NCBI RefSeq assembly: GCF_034427655.1
Contig: NZ_JAXOFX010000005.1
Location: 124,001-188,000, forward strand
Direction: 5' to 3'
Source: Robertmurraya_A mangrovi
Lineage (GTDB): Bacteria; Bacillota; Bacilli; Bacillales; Cytobacillaceae
Length of the DNA: 64,000 nucleotides
In this document: piece by piece, positions 1-8,706 of the stretch
Layout of the letters: every line of letters begins with the position of its first letter
Position numbering within the stretch: position 1 is the stretch's first letter
Program-made: the position numbers and the translations under genes
The notes under the pieces: model-generated
Seen by the model: only the letters and a program-made list of their open reading frames with translations
Told to the model about the DNA's origin: nothing
Database searches by the model: none

Positions 1-84
1 ATGCAAACGTTTTTATATGGGTAGTTATAAAAGAAATCGGAATTAAACTATCACACTGATTGTAACATAAAGGGGAAATTCAAG

Positions 85-1152
85 ATGAAAAATCTCGTAG
101 TTCTTGGTGGAGGATATGGGGGAATGAGAGTACTAGCTCGCCTTCTGCCAAATCAACTTCCAGAAGATGTAACCATTACTTTGATAGACAAGGTGCCTTA
201 TCACTGTTTAAAAACAGAATATTATGCTCTAGCCGCTGGTACCATTTCAGACCAACATGTTCGTGTGTCCTTTCCTGAGCACCCTCGTTTACAAATTGCT
301 TATGGTGAAGTTACCGGAATCGATTTAAATAGTAAAAAAGTTCTCCTAAAAGATAAAGAACCTATTCAATATGATGATTTAATTATTGGTTTAGGATGTG
401 AAGATAAGTACCATAATGTACCTGGTGCAGCCGAGTTCACTTATAGCATTCAATCGATTGAAAAGTCACGTGCAACTTATCAAGAATTAAATAACCTCGC
501 ACCTGGTTCTGTTGTAAGCATTGTCGGTGCTGGTTTAAGTGGAGTAGAATTGGCTAGTGAGCTAAACGAGAGTCGACCTGACTTAAAGATTAAACTTTTT
601 GATCGAGGAGCTCATATATTATCTGCTTTCTCTGTTCGTTTAAGTACTTATGTAGAAACTTGGTTCCATAATCATGGTGTTGAAATTATTAATAATTCCA
701 ATATTACTCGTGTTGCTGAAAAGACTTTATACAATCATGATGAACCGATCCATTCTGATGTAATCGTTTGGACAGCTGGTATTCAACCGAGTGTGATTGT
801 TCGTGACATGGATGTAGAAAAAGATTCACAAGGAAGAGTAGTTCTAACCGTACATCATAACCTACCAAACGACGAACACGTTTATGTTGTAGGAGATTGT
901 GCAAGCTTGCCTCATGCTCCAAGTGCACAACTTGCTGAAGGGCAAGCAGAACAAATTGTCCAGGTCTTAGTTAAAAGATGGAATAACGATCCACTACCAG
1001 AGTCCTTCCCACCTATTAAATTAAAAGGTGTATTAGGCTCACTAGGTAAAAAACATGGTTTTGGTCTTGTTGCTGAACGTCCTATAACCGGCCGTGTTGC
1101 GCGACTATTAAAATCAGGGATTCTTTGGATGTACAAATATCATAACGGTTGA
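85..1152 (+). CDS. yutJ: NAD(P)/FAD-dependent oxidoreductase, YutJ-type NADH dehydrogenase-like
   Basis: A 355-aa flavoprotein of the type II NADH dehydrogenase-like family, expected to pass electrons from NAD(P)H through FAD at the membrane face; the exact acceptor is unknown. Two dinucleotide-binding loops are visible: GGGYGG near residues 8-13 (FAD) and VGAGLSGVE near 147-155 (NADH). The C-terminal FAD motif VYVVGDCA lies at about 266-273. The ATG follows AAAGGGGAAA. A terminator hairpin follows directly. It neighbours yuzD and yutI as in B. subtilis, which supports the yutJ name. The product is shorter than classical Ndh (about 400 aa) and lacks an obvious C-terminal membrane anchor. Confidence 0.85.
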   Translation: MKNLVVLGGGYGGMRVLARLLPNQLPEDVTITLIDKVPYHCLKTEYYALAAGTISDQHVRVSFPEHPRLQIAYGEVTGIDLNSKKVLLKDKEPIQYDDLIIGLGCEDKYHNVPGAAEFTYSIQSIEKSRATYQELNNLAPGSVVSIVGAGLSGVELASELNESRPDLKIKLFDRGAHILSAFSVRLSTYVETWFHNHGVEIINNSNITRVAEKTLYNHDEPIHSDVIVWTAGIQPSVIVRDMDVEKDSQGRVVLTVHHNLPNDEHVYVVGDCASLPHAPSAQLAEGQAEQIVQVLVKRWNNDPLPESFPPIKLKGVLGSLGKKHGFGLVAERPITGRVARLLKSGILWMYKYHNG

Positions 1153-1158
1153 TATCTA

Positions 1159-1186
1159 AAAAGGCGATTATCTCGCCTTTTTTTTG
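1159..1186 (+). terminator. Rho-independent terminator of yutJ
   Basis: A 7-bp stem (AAGGCGA / TCGCCTT) with a short loop is followed by a run of T, directly after the yutJ stop codon. Confidence 0.85.
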
Positions 1187-1254
1187 TTTTCAGAGCTTAT
1201 TTTTAAGCCTGGTTAAAACTTTTTTAAAAATTTTTGAAAAAATTTTAATTTTAG

Positions 1255-1281
1255 TGAAACTAAAAGCATATATGCTTCGTC
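1255..1281 (+). promoter_or_regulatory. Predicted ECF-sigma (SigW/X/M-type) promoter
   Basis: TGAAAC at 1255-1260 and CGTC at 1278-1281 are separated by 17 bp, matching the Bacillus extracytoplasmic-function sigma consensus (TGAAAC, 16-17 bp, CGTM). An A/T-tract upstream (1220-1250) could act as an UP element. The spacer contains the perfect palindrome AGCATATATGCT (1265-1276). This is a sequence match only. Confidence 0.5.
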
Positions 1282-1287
1282 TAATAT

Positions 1288-1348
1288 AATAACGAACACC
1301 AAACTATTATTTTCAGCCCAGCATGTTTTTATGCTGGGTATTTTTTTT
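1288..1348 (+). ncRNA. Candidate short RNA between an ECF promoter and a terminator
   Basis: Initiation about 7 nt after the ECF -10 would give a transcript of about 60 nt, ending at a strong hairpin: CCCAGCAT (1317-1324) pairs with ATGCTGGG (1331-1338), then a T-rich tail. No ORF of useful length fits. It lies between yutJ, which has its own terminator, and the convergent yuzD, so the second hairpin needs another explanation. Start position inferred. Confidence 0.4.
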
Positions 1349-1412
1349 GCCTCTAGCAATGGGACTTTTTTTAAATCATATACAAAAAATAGAGTCTTAC
1401 TTTCAGCTTATA

Positions 1413-1739
1413 TTATTCTGGTTGATAACCGCGTTTTTCCATTGCGGCATAAACTGTTTTTAAACGTGGATTTCCCTCTCCCACCACTTCATCTTCTAGC
1501 AGGACAACCGGATAGAACATATCCTCATCAATGACCTTTTGAGCAAATTCCTTTTTTTCATCGTCCTCTGGTGGATTATTAATATCTACATAAGACACTT
1601 TAAAGGGCTGATTTGGATACTTTCTTGCTAACGCTGCCTCCAGCCATTCATATGTCTCTTTTGACGAAGGTAAATTTACACAACTAGGACAAAGCTGCTC
1701 TGCACCAAATACAATTAGTTCAACCATTTTATTTTCCAA
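1413..1739 (-). CDS. yuzD: YuzD family thioredoxin-fold-like protein
   Basis: A small cytosolic protein of about 108 aa, matching the DUF1462/YuzD family that lies beside yutJ and yutI in bacilli. A CPSC motif (residues 17-20) sits at the end of the first strand/loop, as in thioredoxin-like folds, so a redox or metal-handling role is possible, but no function is established. The TTG start at 1739 is chosen because GGAGGGG lies about 6 nt upstream; the first internal ATG (1727) is too far from that site. It converges on yutJ and the short RNA. Confidence 0.75.
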   Translation of the reverse strand: MENKMVELIVFGAEQLCPSCVNLPSSKETYEWLEAALARKYPNQPFKVSYVDINNPPEDDEKKEFAQKVIDEDMFYPVVLLEDEVVGEGNPRLKTVYAAMEKRGYQPE

Positions 1740-1909
1740 TATTACCCCTCCAACCTATACTTTCCTTATAGTCATTTTACAATATACTCGTATTAAAAAT
1801 GAAATGTTTTGTAAAGGCTCTTTTAATTTCAAGTATTGGAAATAGGCTTTATCAATAGATTTTTATTTGTAAAGTGATTATAATAATATTAGGAAAGGAG
1901 CGATTTTAT

Positions 1910-2146
1910 ATGTCAGATCTAGCAATGAAAGAACAAGTTCAAGAAGTATTAGATAAATTAAGACCATTCCTTCTTCGTGACGGAGGAGACTGTGAATTAG
2001 TAGATATTGAAGAGGGTATCGTTAAATTACGTTTACTTGGAGCTTGTGGAAGCTGCCCAAGTTCAACAATTACACTAAAAGCTGGTATCGAACGTGCATT
2101 ACTAGAAGAAGTTCCAGGTGTTGTAGAAGTTGAGCAAGTATTCTAA
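1910..2146 (+). CDS. yutI: NifU C-terminal-like Fe-S scaffold/carrier
   Basis: A 78-aa NifU-domain protein that can carry an iron-sulfur cluster for delivery to target enzymes. The conserved CGSC motif (C46 and C49 from the chosen start) lies in GACGSCPSS, the family signature. The ATG at 1910 is preferred over an in-frame ATG 36 bp upstream because AAAGGAG lies about 8 nt before it. It is a single gene ending in a hairpin terminator. The suf operon at 25-30 kb supplies the main Fe-S assembly machinery in this window. Confidence 0.88.
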   Translation: MSDLAMKEQVQEVLDKLRPFLLRDGGDCELVDIEEGIVKLRLLGACGSCPSSTITLKAGIERALLEEVPGVVEVEQVF

Positions 2147-2158
2147 TTAGATGCATTT

Positions 2159-2196
2159 AAAAAAGCGATTTCGCATAAGCGAATCGCTTTTTTTCA
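2159..2196. terminator. Bidirectional terminator between yutI and thrB
   Basis: Inverted repeat AAAGCGATT...AATCGCTTT flanked by an A-run on the left and a T-run on the right, between convergent genes, so it can serve both. Confidence 0.8.
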
Positions 2197-2244
2197 TTAG
2201 ACTAATGCTGTAAGAAGCCAAGCCAATAGCTGTAAAATAGATAC

Positions 2245-3174
2245 TCAATTACTATGATACTTCTGACATCGCTCGGAAATCATTACTTTACTTCCCGCTT
2301 GATCAATCGCTAAATTACGCACATCCATTTGCGGCATTAATAATTGAAGTTTGTTTTTTAAACTCTGACCTTTCCCTTTTTCTGCAAAACAAACTACAGT
2401 TGGACCAGCACCACTTAGAGCTACCCCAAAAGCTCCTTCTTTTAGAGAAAGCTCCTCTACTTCTTGAAGATGAGGCACAAGCAGTGTCCTATAGGGTTGA
2501 TGATATAGATCCTCTTTCATCATTTTTCCTGCCAACTTATAGTCTCCTGTTAAGAGAGCTGCTACCAATACATTGGATATGGCTCCCGCTTTAACTGCTT
2601 CTGAAAAAGGGAGTTGTTTAGGTAAAACATTTCTAGAATCTTTTGTTTCTAGCTCCTCATGAGGAATTACTGCTACTACATCAAAGGTGATTGGTTGGAA
2701 CGATACAACATCTACCTTCTCTCCATCTTGTTTACCTATGATTAACCCGCCATAAAGAGAAGCTCCTACATTATCTGGGTGACCTTCCATACTCGCCGCC
2801 TGCGATAGCTTCTCTTCTCTCGAAAGGTTCAAGTGTCCAAGAAAATCCGCTAACTCTATTCCCGCAATAATAGCTGCCGCACTCGACCCTAAGCCCCTCG
2901 TTAATGGGATTTCACTTTTCATCTTAATCAAACAGGGTGGTAGGTTACAGCCATATTTTTTTGCCGTTTCTAGAGCAACTTGAATAATATAATTGGTCTT
3001 ATCACTCGGAAATACCTTTAACTCTTCAGAAAGCATTTCCACTTTCCAATGACTAGCCTTTTCTACTTCTAACGTTAAATATTGGTTAAGAGCAAGGCCG
3101 ATAGAGTCAAAACCCGGTCCAAGATTCGCTGTACTTCCCGGGACTCGTATAATGAACATCTCTCCTTCCATCAT
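2245..3174 (-). CDS. thrB: Homoserine kinase
   Basis: ATP:homoserine phosphotransferase of the GHMP kinase family, fourth step of threonine synthesis from aspartate. The ATP-binding GHMP motif PLTRGLGSSAA lies at about residues 90-100; N-terminal PGSTANLGPGFD and C-terminal GVALSGAGPT are also typical. Length (309 aa) is normal. The start ATG overlaps the thrC stop as ATGA, which implies translational coupling. Last gene of hom-thrC-thrB. Confidence 0.95.
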   Translation of the reverse strand: MMEGEMFIIRVPGSTANLGPGFDSIGLALNQYLTLEVEKASHWKVEMLSEELKVFPSDKTNYIIQVALETAKKYGCNLPPCLIKMKSEIPLTRGLGSSAAAIIAGIELADFLGHLNLSREEKLSQAASMEGHPDNVGASLYGGLIIGKQDGEKVDVVSFQPITFDVVAVIPHEELETKDSRNVLPKQLPFSEAVKAGAISNVLVAALLTGDYKLAGKMMKEDLYHQPYRTLLVPHLQEVEELSLKEGAFGVALSGAGPTVVCFAEKGKGQSLKNKLQLLMPQMDVRNLAIDQAGSKVMISERCQKYHSN

Positions 3175-4232
3175 ACATGAACGACTCCTTTAATATGTTC
3201 AGCCACAACTTTCTCATCATTTGGTAGAAGAATTGCCTTAATAGGACTACAATCAATCGCTGTATTAGGATCTTTTAACCCATTACCTGTTAGCACGGCA
3301 ACAATCTTACTTCCAGGCTCAATGCCACCAGTTTGAAGCTGCTTAAAAACTCCTGCCAGTGAGGCACATGAGGCCGGCTCTGCGAAAACTCCTTCTGTAG
3401 AGGCCAGTTTTCGATAAGCGGCTAAAATCTCGTCATCACTTACTTCATCCATCTTACCTTGAGACTCTTTAACAGCAGCACTAGCTAAGTGCCAGCTTGC
3501 TGGATTTCCGATACGAATAGCCGTTGCGATCGTTTCAGGATTTTCAAACACTCGATTATGGACAATGGCGGCTGCACCTTCAGCTTCAAAACCGTGCATT
3601 CTTGGTAGCCCACTATTTTTCACTTGATGATATTCTTTGAAGCCTTTCCAGTAAGCACTAATATTACCTGCGTTCCCAACTGGAATGGCCAAAATATCCG
3701 GAGCACCATTTAGTTGATCACAAACTTCAAATGCGGCTGTTTTTTGTCCTTCCAATCGATAAGGGTTAACCGAATTTACCAGAGTCACAGATTCCTTCTC
3801 ACTAATATTTCTCACCATTTGTAATGCTTGATCAAAGTTCCCTTCAATGGATATAACTTCTGCCCCGTACATAACCGCTTGAGCTAGCTTTCCCATAGCA
3901 ATTTTACCTTCAGGAATCACAACAATACATTTCATACCCGCTCTTGCTGCATAGGCTGCAGCTGCTGCAGAAGTATTACCAGTTGATGCACAAATAACGG
4001 TAGTACTTCCTTCTTCCTTAGCCTTTGCTACTGCCATCACCATGCCTCTATCCTTAAAGGATCCGGTTGGATTCGTACCTTCTGTTTTTACATATAATTC
4101 GACTCCCCATTCCTCTGATAAACGTTCTAACTTAATTAATGGAGTATTACCTTCATTTAATGACAGTAGTGGAGTATTTTCAGTAATTGGCAAAAACTCT
4201 TTATACGATTTTAATAGACCATCCCATCTCAT
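3171..4232 (-). CDS. thrC: Threonine synthase
   Basis: PLP-dependent enzyme converting O-phosphohomoserine to threonine. The PLP lysine is K60 in GSFKDRGM, and the phosphate-binding loop STGNTSAAAA follows. 353 aa, typical of the short Gram-positive form. Its ATG overlaps the hom stop by one base (TAATG) and its stop overlaps thrB, so the three genes form one tightly coupled operon. Confidence 0.95.
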   Translation of the reverse strand: MRWDGLLKSYKEFLPITENTPLLSLNEGNTPLIKLERLSEEWGVELYVKTEGTNPTGSFKDRGMVMAVAKAKEEGSTTVICASTGNTSAAAAAYAARAGMKCIVVIPEGKIAMGKLAQAVMYGAEVISIEGNFDQALQMVRNISEKESVTLVNSVNPYRLEGQKTAAFEVCDQLNGAPDILAIPVGNAGNISAYWKGFKEYHQVKNSGLPRMHGFEAEGAAAIVHNRVFENPETIATAIRIGNPASWHLASAAVKESQGKMDEVSDDEILAAYRKLASTEGVFAEPASCASLAGVFKQLQTGGIEPGSKIVAVLTGNGLKDPNTAIDCSPIKAILLPNDEKVVAEHIKGVVHV

Positions 4233-5527
4233 TATTTGCTACTCCCTTCCACTCTGTAAGAACTTTTTATCTCTTTAACCGCTTGTAAATCTCTAAGTTT
4301 CACTAGAATGTCTTCATAATCTTGCAATGCAGCTTGATGTGTTACTAATACGATCTCAGCTAGCCCTTTCTCCTTTACAGGTAGCTGAAGAATCTTCTCA
4401 AAGCTAACATGATGTTCAGAGAAGATAGATGTTATCGTTGCAAAGACACCTACTTCATCTTTTACATGTAGTCTTAAGAAATATTTGGAGTAAATTTCAC
4501 TAGGTTCCTTGAGAATCTTTTCATATTGTGGGGTCACTGCACTTTTCCCATTAACTCCAAGGCGCATATTTTTCATAACTCCAACTAAATCTGAAACAAT
4601 AGCAGTCGCTGTTGGTAAACTACCTGCTCCTGGTCCGTAAAACATGGTTTCTCCCACTGCTTCTCCGTAGACATAAACGGCATTGTATTCATCATTTACA
4701 GAGGCTAGTGGATGGGATTCTGACAATAGAGTTGGCTGAACACTTACTTCCACTTTCTCTCCTTCTCTATGGGCAATCCCAATTAGTTTCATTGTGTATC
4801 CTAGCTTTTTGCCGTACCCGAGGTCTTCTTCTGTAATGCTTGTAATTCCTTTCACTTTTACATCATCTAAATCTATTTTCATAGAGAAACCTAATGTTGA
4901 GAGAATGGCCATCTTTCTAGCTGCATCTAGTCCCTCTACATCTGATGTCGGGTCAGCCTCTGCATACCCAAGTTGTTGTGCTTCTTTTAGCACTTCCTCA
5001 TAAGCACTACCCTGTTTACTCATCTTTGTTAAAATAAAGTTCGTTGTGCCGTTAACAATTCCCATCATTTTTGTAATTCGGTCAGAAGCTAAGCCATCTA
5101 CTAAACTTCTTAATATGGGAATTCCACCAGCGACACTAGCCTCATAGAATAGGTCACAGCCATTTTCAGATGCTGTCGTTAATAATTCAGATCCATAAAG
5201 AGCCATTAAATCTTTATTTGCTGTTACGACATGCTTTCTGTTTCTTAATGCCTTTAGAAGATAGTCTCTAGTTTCTTCCACCCCGCCCATTACTTCAATG
5301 ACTACATCGATATCTGCATCATTGATGATCTCTTCTGCATCTGTTGTTAACAAATTCACATTTATATCTACTGCTCTTTGTTTATTTATGTCTTTAACAA
5401 GGACTTTTTTTATTTGAACGGGACATCCTACTTGGTGCATTAGTTTGTCTTGGTGATTTTCAATAATTTTAACGACTCCTGTCCCGACTGTACCTAACCC
5501 TAATAAACCGATTGAAATCATTTCCAT
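4232..5527 (-). CDS. hom: Homoserine dehydrogenase
   Basis: NAD(P)H-dependent reduction of aspartate semialdehyde to homoserine, the branch point to threonine and methionine. The Rossmann loop GLLGLGTVGTG is at residues 7-17; a catalytic domain follows and a C-terminal ACT domain (about residues 350-425) suggests allosteric control by an amino acid. 431 aa, usual for Bacillus. AGGAGGGG lies 8 nt before the ATG; a second ATG two codons on is possible. First gene of the operon, with a promoter at 5589-5617. Homoserine also feeds the metY pathway encoded at 35-36 kb. Confidence 0.95.
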   Translation of the reverse strand: MEMISIGLLGLGTVGTGVVKIIENHQDKLMHQVGCPVQIKKVLVKDINKQRAVDINVNLLTTDAEEIINDADIDVVIEVMGGVEETRDYLLKALRNRKHVVTANKDLMALYGSELLTTASENGCDLFYEASVAGGIPILRSLVDGLASDRITKMMGIVNGTTNFILTKMSKQGSAYEEVLKEAQQLGYAEADPTSDVEGLDAARKMAILSTLGFSMKIDLDDVKVKGITSITEEDLGYGKKLGYTMKLIGIAHREGEKVEVSVQPTLLSESHPLASVNDEYNAVYVYGEAVGETMFYGPGAGSLPTATAIVSDLVGVMKNMRLGVNGKSAVTPQYEKILKEPSEIYSKYFLRLHVKDEVGVFATITSIFSEHHVSFEKILQLPVKEKGLAEIVLVTHQAALQDYEDILVKLRDLQAVKEIKSSYRVEGSSK

Positions 5528-5588
5528 GTTTTCCCCTCCTGGACGCTTTTGTTTTCCCTAAATGAACATTTGTATTTGTATAGTAGAC

Positions 5589-5617
5589 ATTATAATTGTA
5601 GTGGATTGTTTTTACAA
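5589..5617 (-). promoter_or_regulatory. SigA-type promoter of hom-thrC-thrB
   Basis: On the minus strand TTGTAA (5617-5612), 17-bp spacer, TATAAT (5594-5589). About 60 bp upstream of the hom start codon. Confidence 0.6.
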
Positions 5618-5643
5618 TAGACAAATTTATGAACGGGCTGGTG

Positions 5644-5657
5644 TGTAAACGCTTACT
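5644..5657. promoter_or_regulatory. Possible CcpA cre site upstream of hom
   Basis: TGTAAACGCTTACT fits the catabolite-responsive element pattern (WTGWAARCGYWWWCW core). It is centred about 68 bp upstream of the predicted hom transcription start, a position more compatible with activation than repression. Consensus match only. Confidence 0.4.
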
Positions 5658-5711
5658 GTTGCTTGTTTAAGGAGTTTTTGTTCAATAAAAAATATCATTT
5701 AGATCTAAAAT

Positions 5712-5755
5712 AAACAATGAAGCACCCCTATTTATTAGAGGTGCTTCATTGTTTT
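5712..5755 (-). terminator. Terminator of the 2-hydroxyacid dehydrogenase gene
   Basis: A long near-perfect stem (AACAATGAAGCACC / GGTGCTTCATTGTT) lies directly after the stop codon, with T-rich sequence following on the minus strand; it separates this gene from the hom promoter. Confidence 0.8.
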
Positions 5756-5756
5756 T

Positions 5757-6722
5757 TTAATGAGTAACAGGTGTCTTTGGTTTTTTACCTGATAAGACTA
5801 AGTCAATGTTTTCTAGGCATAGGTGCATCATTTCTGTTCTAGTTTCTATACTTGCGCTTCCTATGTGAGGGAGGGCTACTACGTTTGGAAGTTGTAATAG
5901 TGGGTGATTGGCTGATATTGGTTCTTTTTCAAAGACGTCTAAGCCAACTGCGGCGATTTCTCCATTTATCAGCGCCTCGTATAAGTCTTTCTCATTAACT
6001 ACTGCTCCCCTAGAAGCATTAATAAAGATAGCTGATTTTTTCATTTTCTTAAATGACTCTTGATTAAAAAGATTTTTTGTTTCATTCGTTAATGGTGTTA
6101 GGCACACAATAAAATCAGACTGACTGAGAATTTCCTCAAAAGAGCAGTAAACGGCTCCTAAGTCTTCTTCTGCTTTAGGTTTTCTTGAACGATTATGATA
6201 TAAAATGTTCATGTCAAATCCTTTTGCTCTCTTTGCGACGGTTTCCCCTATGCTTCCCATCCCAACAACACCAATTGTTTTATGATGAACATCATGGCCA
6301 GCTAGTAATAGTGGACTCCAACTTTGCCATTTACCTTCCTTTACAAATTCAGCCGCCTCCACTAATCTTCTTGCCGTTGCTAAAAGCAAGCCAAAGGTTA
6401 GATCCGCGGTTGTATCGGTTAGAACGTCCGGTGTATTTGTTACAAGAATTCCTTTTTCAGCAGCTGCTTTGACATTTATATTGTCATAGCCAACAGCTAA
6501 ATTAGCAATTAACTTCAGTTTTTCTCCAACCGATAAAAGTTCCTCATCTATTGAGTCTGACAGCATCGTTAACAATGCATCTGCTTTCTTCGCCTCTAAT
6601 AAAAGTCTATCGCGAGGGACAGCTTCATCCTCTTTATCCCACATCTTTACTTCATATTTTTCAGTAAGTCTTGCTACAACCTGTTCTGGTAATTTCCTCG
6701 TGATAAAAATATACGGCTTCAT
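5757..6722 (-). CDS. D-2-hydroxyacid dehydrogenase (glyoxylate/hydroxypyruvate reductase type)
   Basis: NAD(P)-dependent D-isomer 2-hydroxyacid dehydrogenase, 321 aa, closest in style to GhrB/GyaR and B. subtilis YvcT. The nucleotide-binding loop is GVVGMGSIG (151-159); catalytic residues are visible as R238 (ASRGA), E267 (EKEP) and H286 (LPHIGSA). Likely reduces glyoxylate or hydroxypyruvate; the substrate cannot be told from sequence. It lies upstream of hom with its own terminator, so it is not part of the threonine operon. Confidence 0.85.
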   Translation of the reverse strand: MKPYIFITRKLPEQVVARLTEKYEVKMWDKEDEAVPRDRLLLEAKKADALLTMLSDSIDEELLSVGEKLKLIANLAVGYDNINVKAAAEKGILVTNTPDVLTDTTADLTFGLLLATARRLVEAAEFVKEGKWQSWSPLLLAGHDVHHKTIGVVGMGSIGETVAKRAKGFDMNILYHNRSRKPKAEEDLGAVYCSFEEILSQSDFIVCLTPLTNETKNLFNQESFKKMKKSAIFINASRGAVVNEKDLYEALINGEIAAVGLDVFEKEPISANHPLLQLPNVVALPHIGSASIETRTEMMHLCLENIDLVLSGKKPKTPVTH

Positions 6723-6831
6723 TTGTTTCTCCTTTAATTTGATCTAACTTTTTTACAAGTTCTATCATAAATTATAGGCATTATTTTTTGTTCTAGTTAT
6801 TAATTCATACTAGAATTTTAAGAATTGGATT

Positions 6832-7839
6832 TTATTTTTTTAGCCATTCCAGTTCAGGTATTCCGAAAGAACGAACTGGTACTTCAGCGAGTTGATAAAA
6901 ATTTCCTAAAAACTTTTCATGTTCCCTTGTTTGATCTAAGTATTTTTGAAATTGATCTTGAAGAGTATATCGTTGTTGTTCTGAGTTAGTAATATAATAA
7001 TTTTCAACACAATCAAAGAAATGCAACGGAAACATCAAGCGTGCATATAATAATCTCCAAGAAAACGGCGATAAGCGAATAACACTTTGATAGTCTGCTA
7101 GGAAATGTTTCACGTCAGGTTCATATGTTTGGATATTTCGGAAGTAACGCTCTCTCGTCCACTCAGCAAGGTCCCTACTACAATGATCAAATACCCAATC
7201 AAATGGATTTTTCACGAAATATTGTTTTCCCCATGAATGTGAACCAAACCTTACATGACAGACCGTTCCGCTATCCACCGGTGCAGGTTCATCATCAAAT
7301 TCTGTATCTGTTAGGTATTGTATAGCATTTTCTGTTAATCCCATGTAGTACGGAAAAGATTCAAGAAACATCCTATCAAATTCAGTTTCCGTTTCCTTTT
7401 GAAGTAAATCTGTCCAAACCTTCTCCATTTGATCTAATCTTTTTTCCCATAACACTTTCCACTGACCAATACGACTTAATCGGTTCATTCTAACATTTAA
7501 CAGTCTTCCACGGTAATGAAACTTAGATAACTTTCTTCCGATATTTCGGTTTGTTGGACTATCAAAAGATTTATTAACTAGCACGATATATCTTCCGTCT
7601 TTCCACTCAATTACCGGTTCACCTTCTTCTGTTTTTTTAAACTGACTAACATGTCGGTCCCCGTATTGTATTAGATGATTAACCATTTGTTCGAGTTCAA
7701 ACAAATCCTCTCTTTCCATTCCGCCAATTGGGACCAATAAGTATAATTCCTGATCTGTTTTACAGGCCTCATAACTTTCTATTCTGAATTCATCTGCGAC
7801 TTTTATTCCGTACTTTTTCTGTAGCAACTCTTGAAGCAT
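6832..7839 (-). CDS. yutH: Spore coat-associated protein YutH
   Basis: 335 aa, matching the YutH member of the CotS/YsxE/YutH family of coat proteins with an aminoglycoside-phosphotransferase-like fold. The kinase catalytic motifs are not convincing here, so it is probably structural. Its position between hom and pgpA (yutG) is as in B. subtilis. GAGGTG precedes the ATG. No strong sporulation-sigma promoter could be assigned. Confidence 0.75.
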   Translation of the reverse strand: MLQELLQKKYGIKVADEFRIESYEACKTDQELYLLVPIGGMEREDLFELEQMVNHLIQYGDRHVSQFKKTEEGEPVIEWKDGRYIVLVNKSFDSPTNRNIGRKLSKFHYRGRLLNVRMNRLSRIGQWKVLWEKRLDQMEKVWTDLLQKETETEFDRMFLESFPYYMGLTENAIQYLTDTEFDDEPAPVDSGTVCHVRFGSHSWGKQYFVKNPFDWVFDHCSRDLAEWTRERYFRNIQTYEPDVKHFLADYQSVIRLSPFSWRLLYARLMFPLHFFDCVENYYITNSEQQRYTLQDQFQKYLDQTREHEKFLGNFYQLAEVPVRSFGIPELEWLKK

Positions 7840-8153
7840 CTTTTACACCTCATTTATGATTCTAATATTTCATTTATATGAGGTAGATACGTAAAACTTG
7901 TTTTTTGTGGCCAAAGTTTTAGAAAAGAGTCTTTTTATTGAATAACTGCTCCGTTCGTGGAAATGATGAAATAATGGGACCTGAATTTTTTTATATTGCA
8001 TATTGAATGAATCTACAAAATATATTTAGTTAAACTAGGCTAATCTCTCTTTCTATAAAAGAAATTAAGCCCAAAAAGGTCTCTTTGTGAGTACCTTCAT
8101 AAATATAGGGCTAAATTTTGAAATAGCCTAAATAAATAGAAAAGGTGAATAAT
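7840..8153. other. Divergent intergenic region between yutH and pgpA
   Basis: About 314 bp without a gene. It must hold both promoters, but none matches a consensus well. The only structure seen is a nested inverted repeat in front of pgpA: AATTAAGCCC (8063-8072) with GGGCTAAATT (8108-8117), one mismatch, enclosing AAGGT (8076-8080) with ACCTT (8093-8097). Confidence 0.4.
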
Positions 8154-8654
8154 ATGAGTGAAGAAAAGAAAATGGACATAACTGAAGCAACTGCTCGTAA
8201 ATGGTTACATGAGCGAGGGGTAGAAATACAAGATATCGCAGACTTAGTGTACTTTCTTCAAGAAAAATATCACCCGAACTTGGATATGAAAGAGTGTGTA
8301 CTTAACGTAGAACGTGTTCTTACAAAGCGCGAGGTACAAAATGCCATCTTAACAGGGATTCAGTTAGATATCCTTGCTGAAAAAGGAATGCTGGAGCAAC
8401 CTCTACAAGGGATTGTTGAGGCAGACGAAGGCTTGTACGGGGTCGATGAAATTCTAGCCTTTTCAATCGTTAATGTGTACGGTTCAATCGGTTTTACGAA
8501 CTATGGATTTATCGATAAAATGAAGCCGGGTATATTAAAAGACCTTAATGATAAAAACTCTGGTAAATGCCATACGTTCTTAGACGACTTGGTTGGAGCC
8601 ATCGCTGCTGCTGCGTCTAGTAGATTGGCACACAGAGCTGCTCACACTGAATAA
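8154..8654 (+). CDS. pgpA: Phosphatidylglycerophosphatase A family protein (YutG)
   Basis: 166-aa cytosolic PgpA-domain protein, assigned to dephosphorylation of phosphatidylglycerol phosphate in phospholipid synthesis. Gram-positive YutG proteins lack the membrane helices of E. coli PgpA, and none is obvious here, so in vivo activity is less certain. Conserved acidic/His segments include EADEGLYGVDE and the C-terminal HTFLDDLVGAIAAAA. The ATG at 8154 is chosen because AAAGGTGA ends 5 nt upstream; an in-frame GTG at 8145 lies inside that site. Confidence 0.8.
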   Translation: MSEEKKMDITEATARKWLHERGVEIQDIADLVYFLQEKYHPNLDMKECVLNVERVLTKREVQNAILTGIQLDILAEKGMLEQPLQGIVEADEGLYGVDEILAFSIVNVYGSIGFTNYGFIDKMKPGILKDLNDKNSGKCHTFLDDLVGAIAAAASSRLAHRAAHTE

Positions 8655-8660
8655 CATGTG

Positions 8661-8697
8661 AAAAAGGATGGAGGTTTTTATCCCCCCATCCTTTTTT
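8661..8697. terminator. Bidirectional terminator between pgpA and yutF
   Basis: AAAAGGATGG pairs with CCATCCTTTT, with A-run and T-run flanks, between convergent genes. Confidence 0.8.
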
Positions 8698-8706
8698 CTA
8701 TGCCCT

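Noticed and set aside
7840..7900. SigE-like elements (CATATAA, CATAAATG) upstream of yutH
   Set aside because: Several mismatches, and the implied start would fall in the ribosome site.
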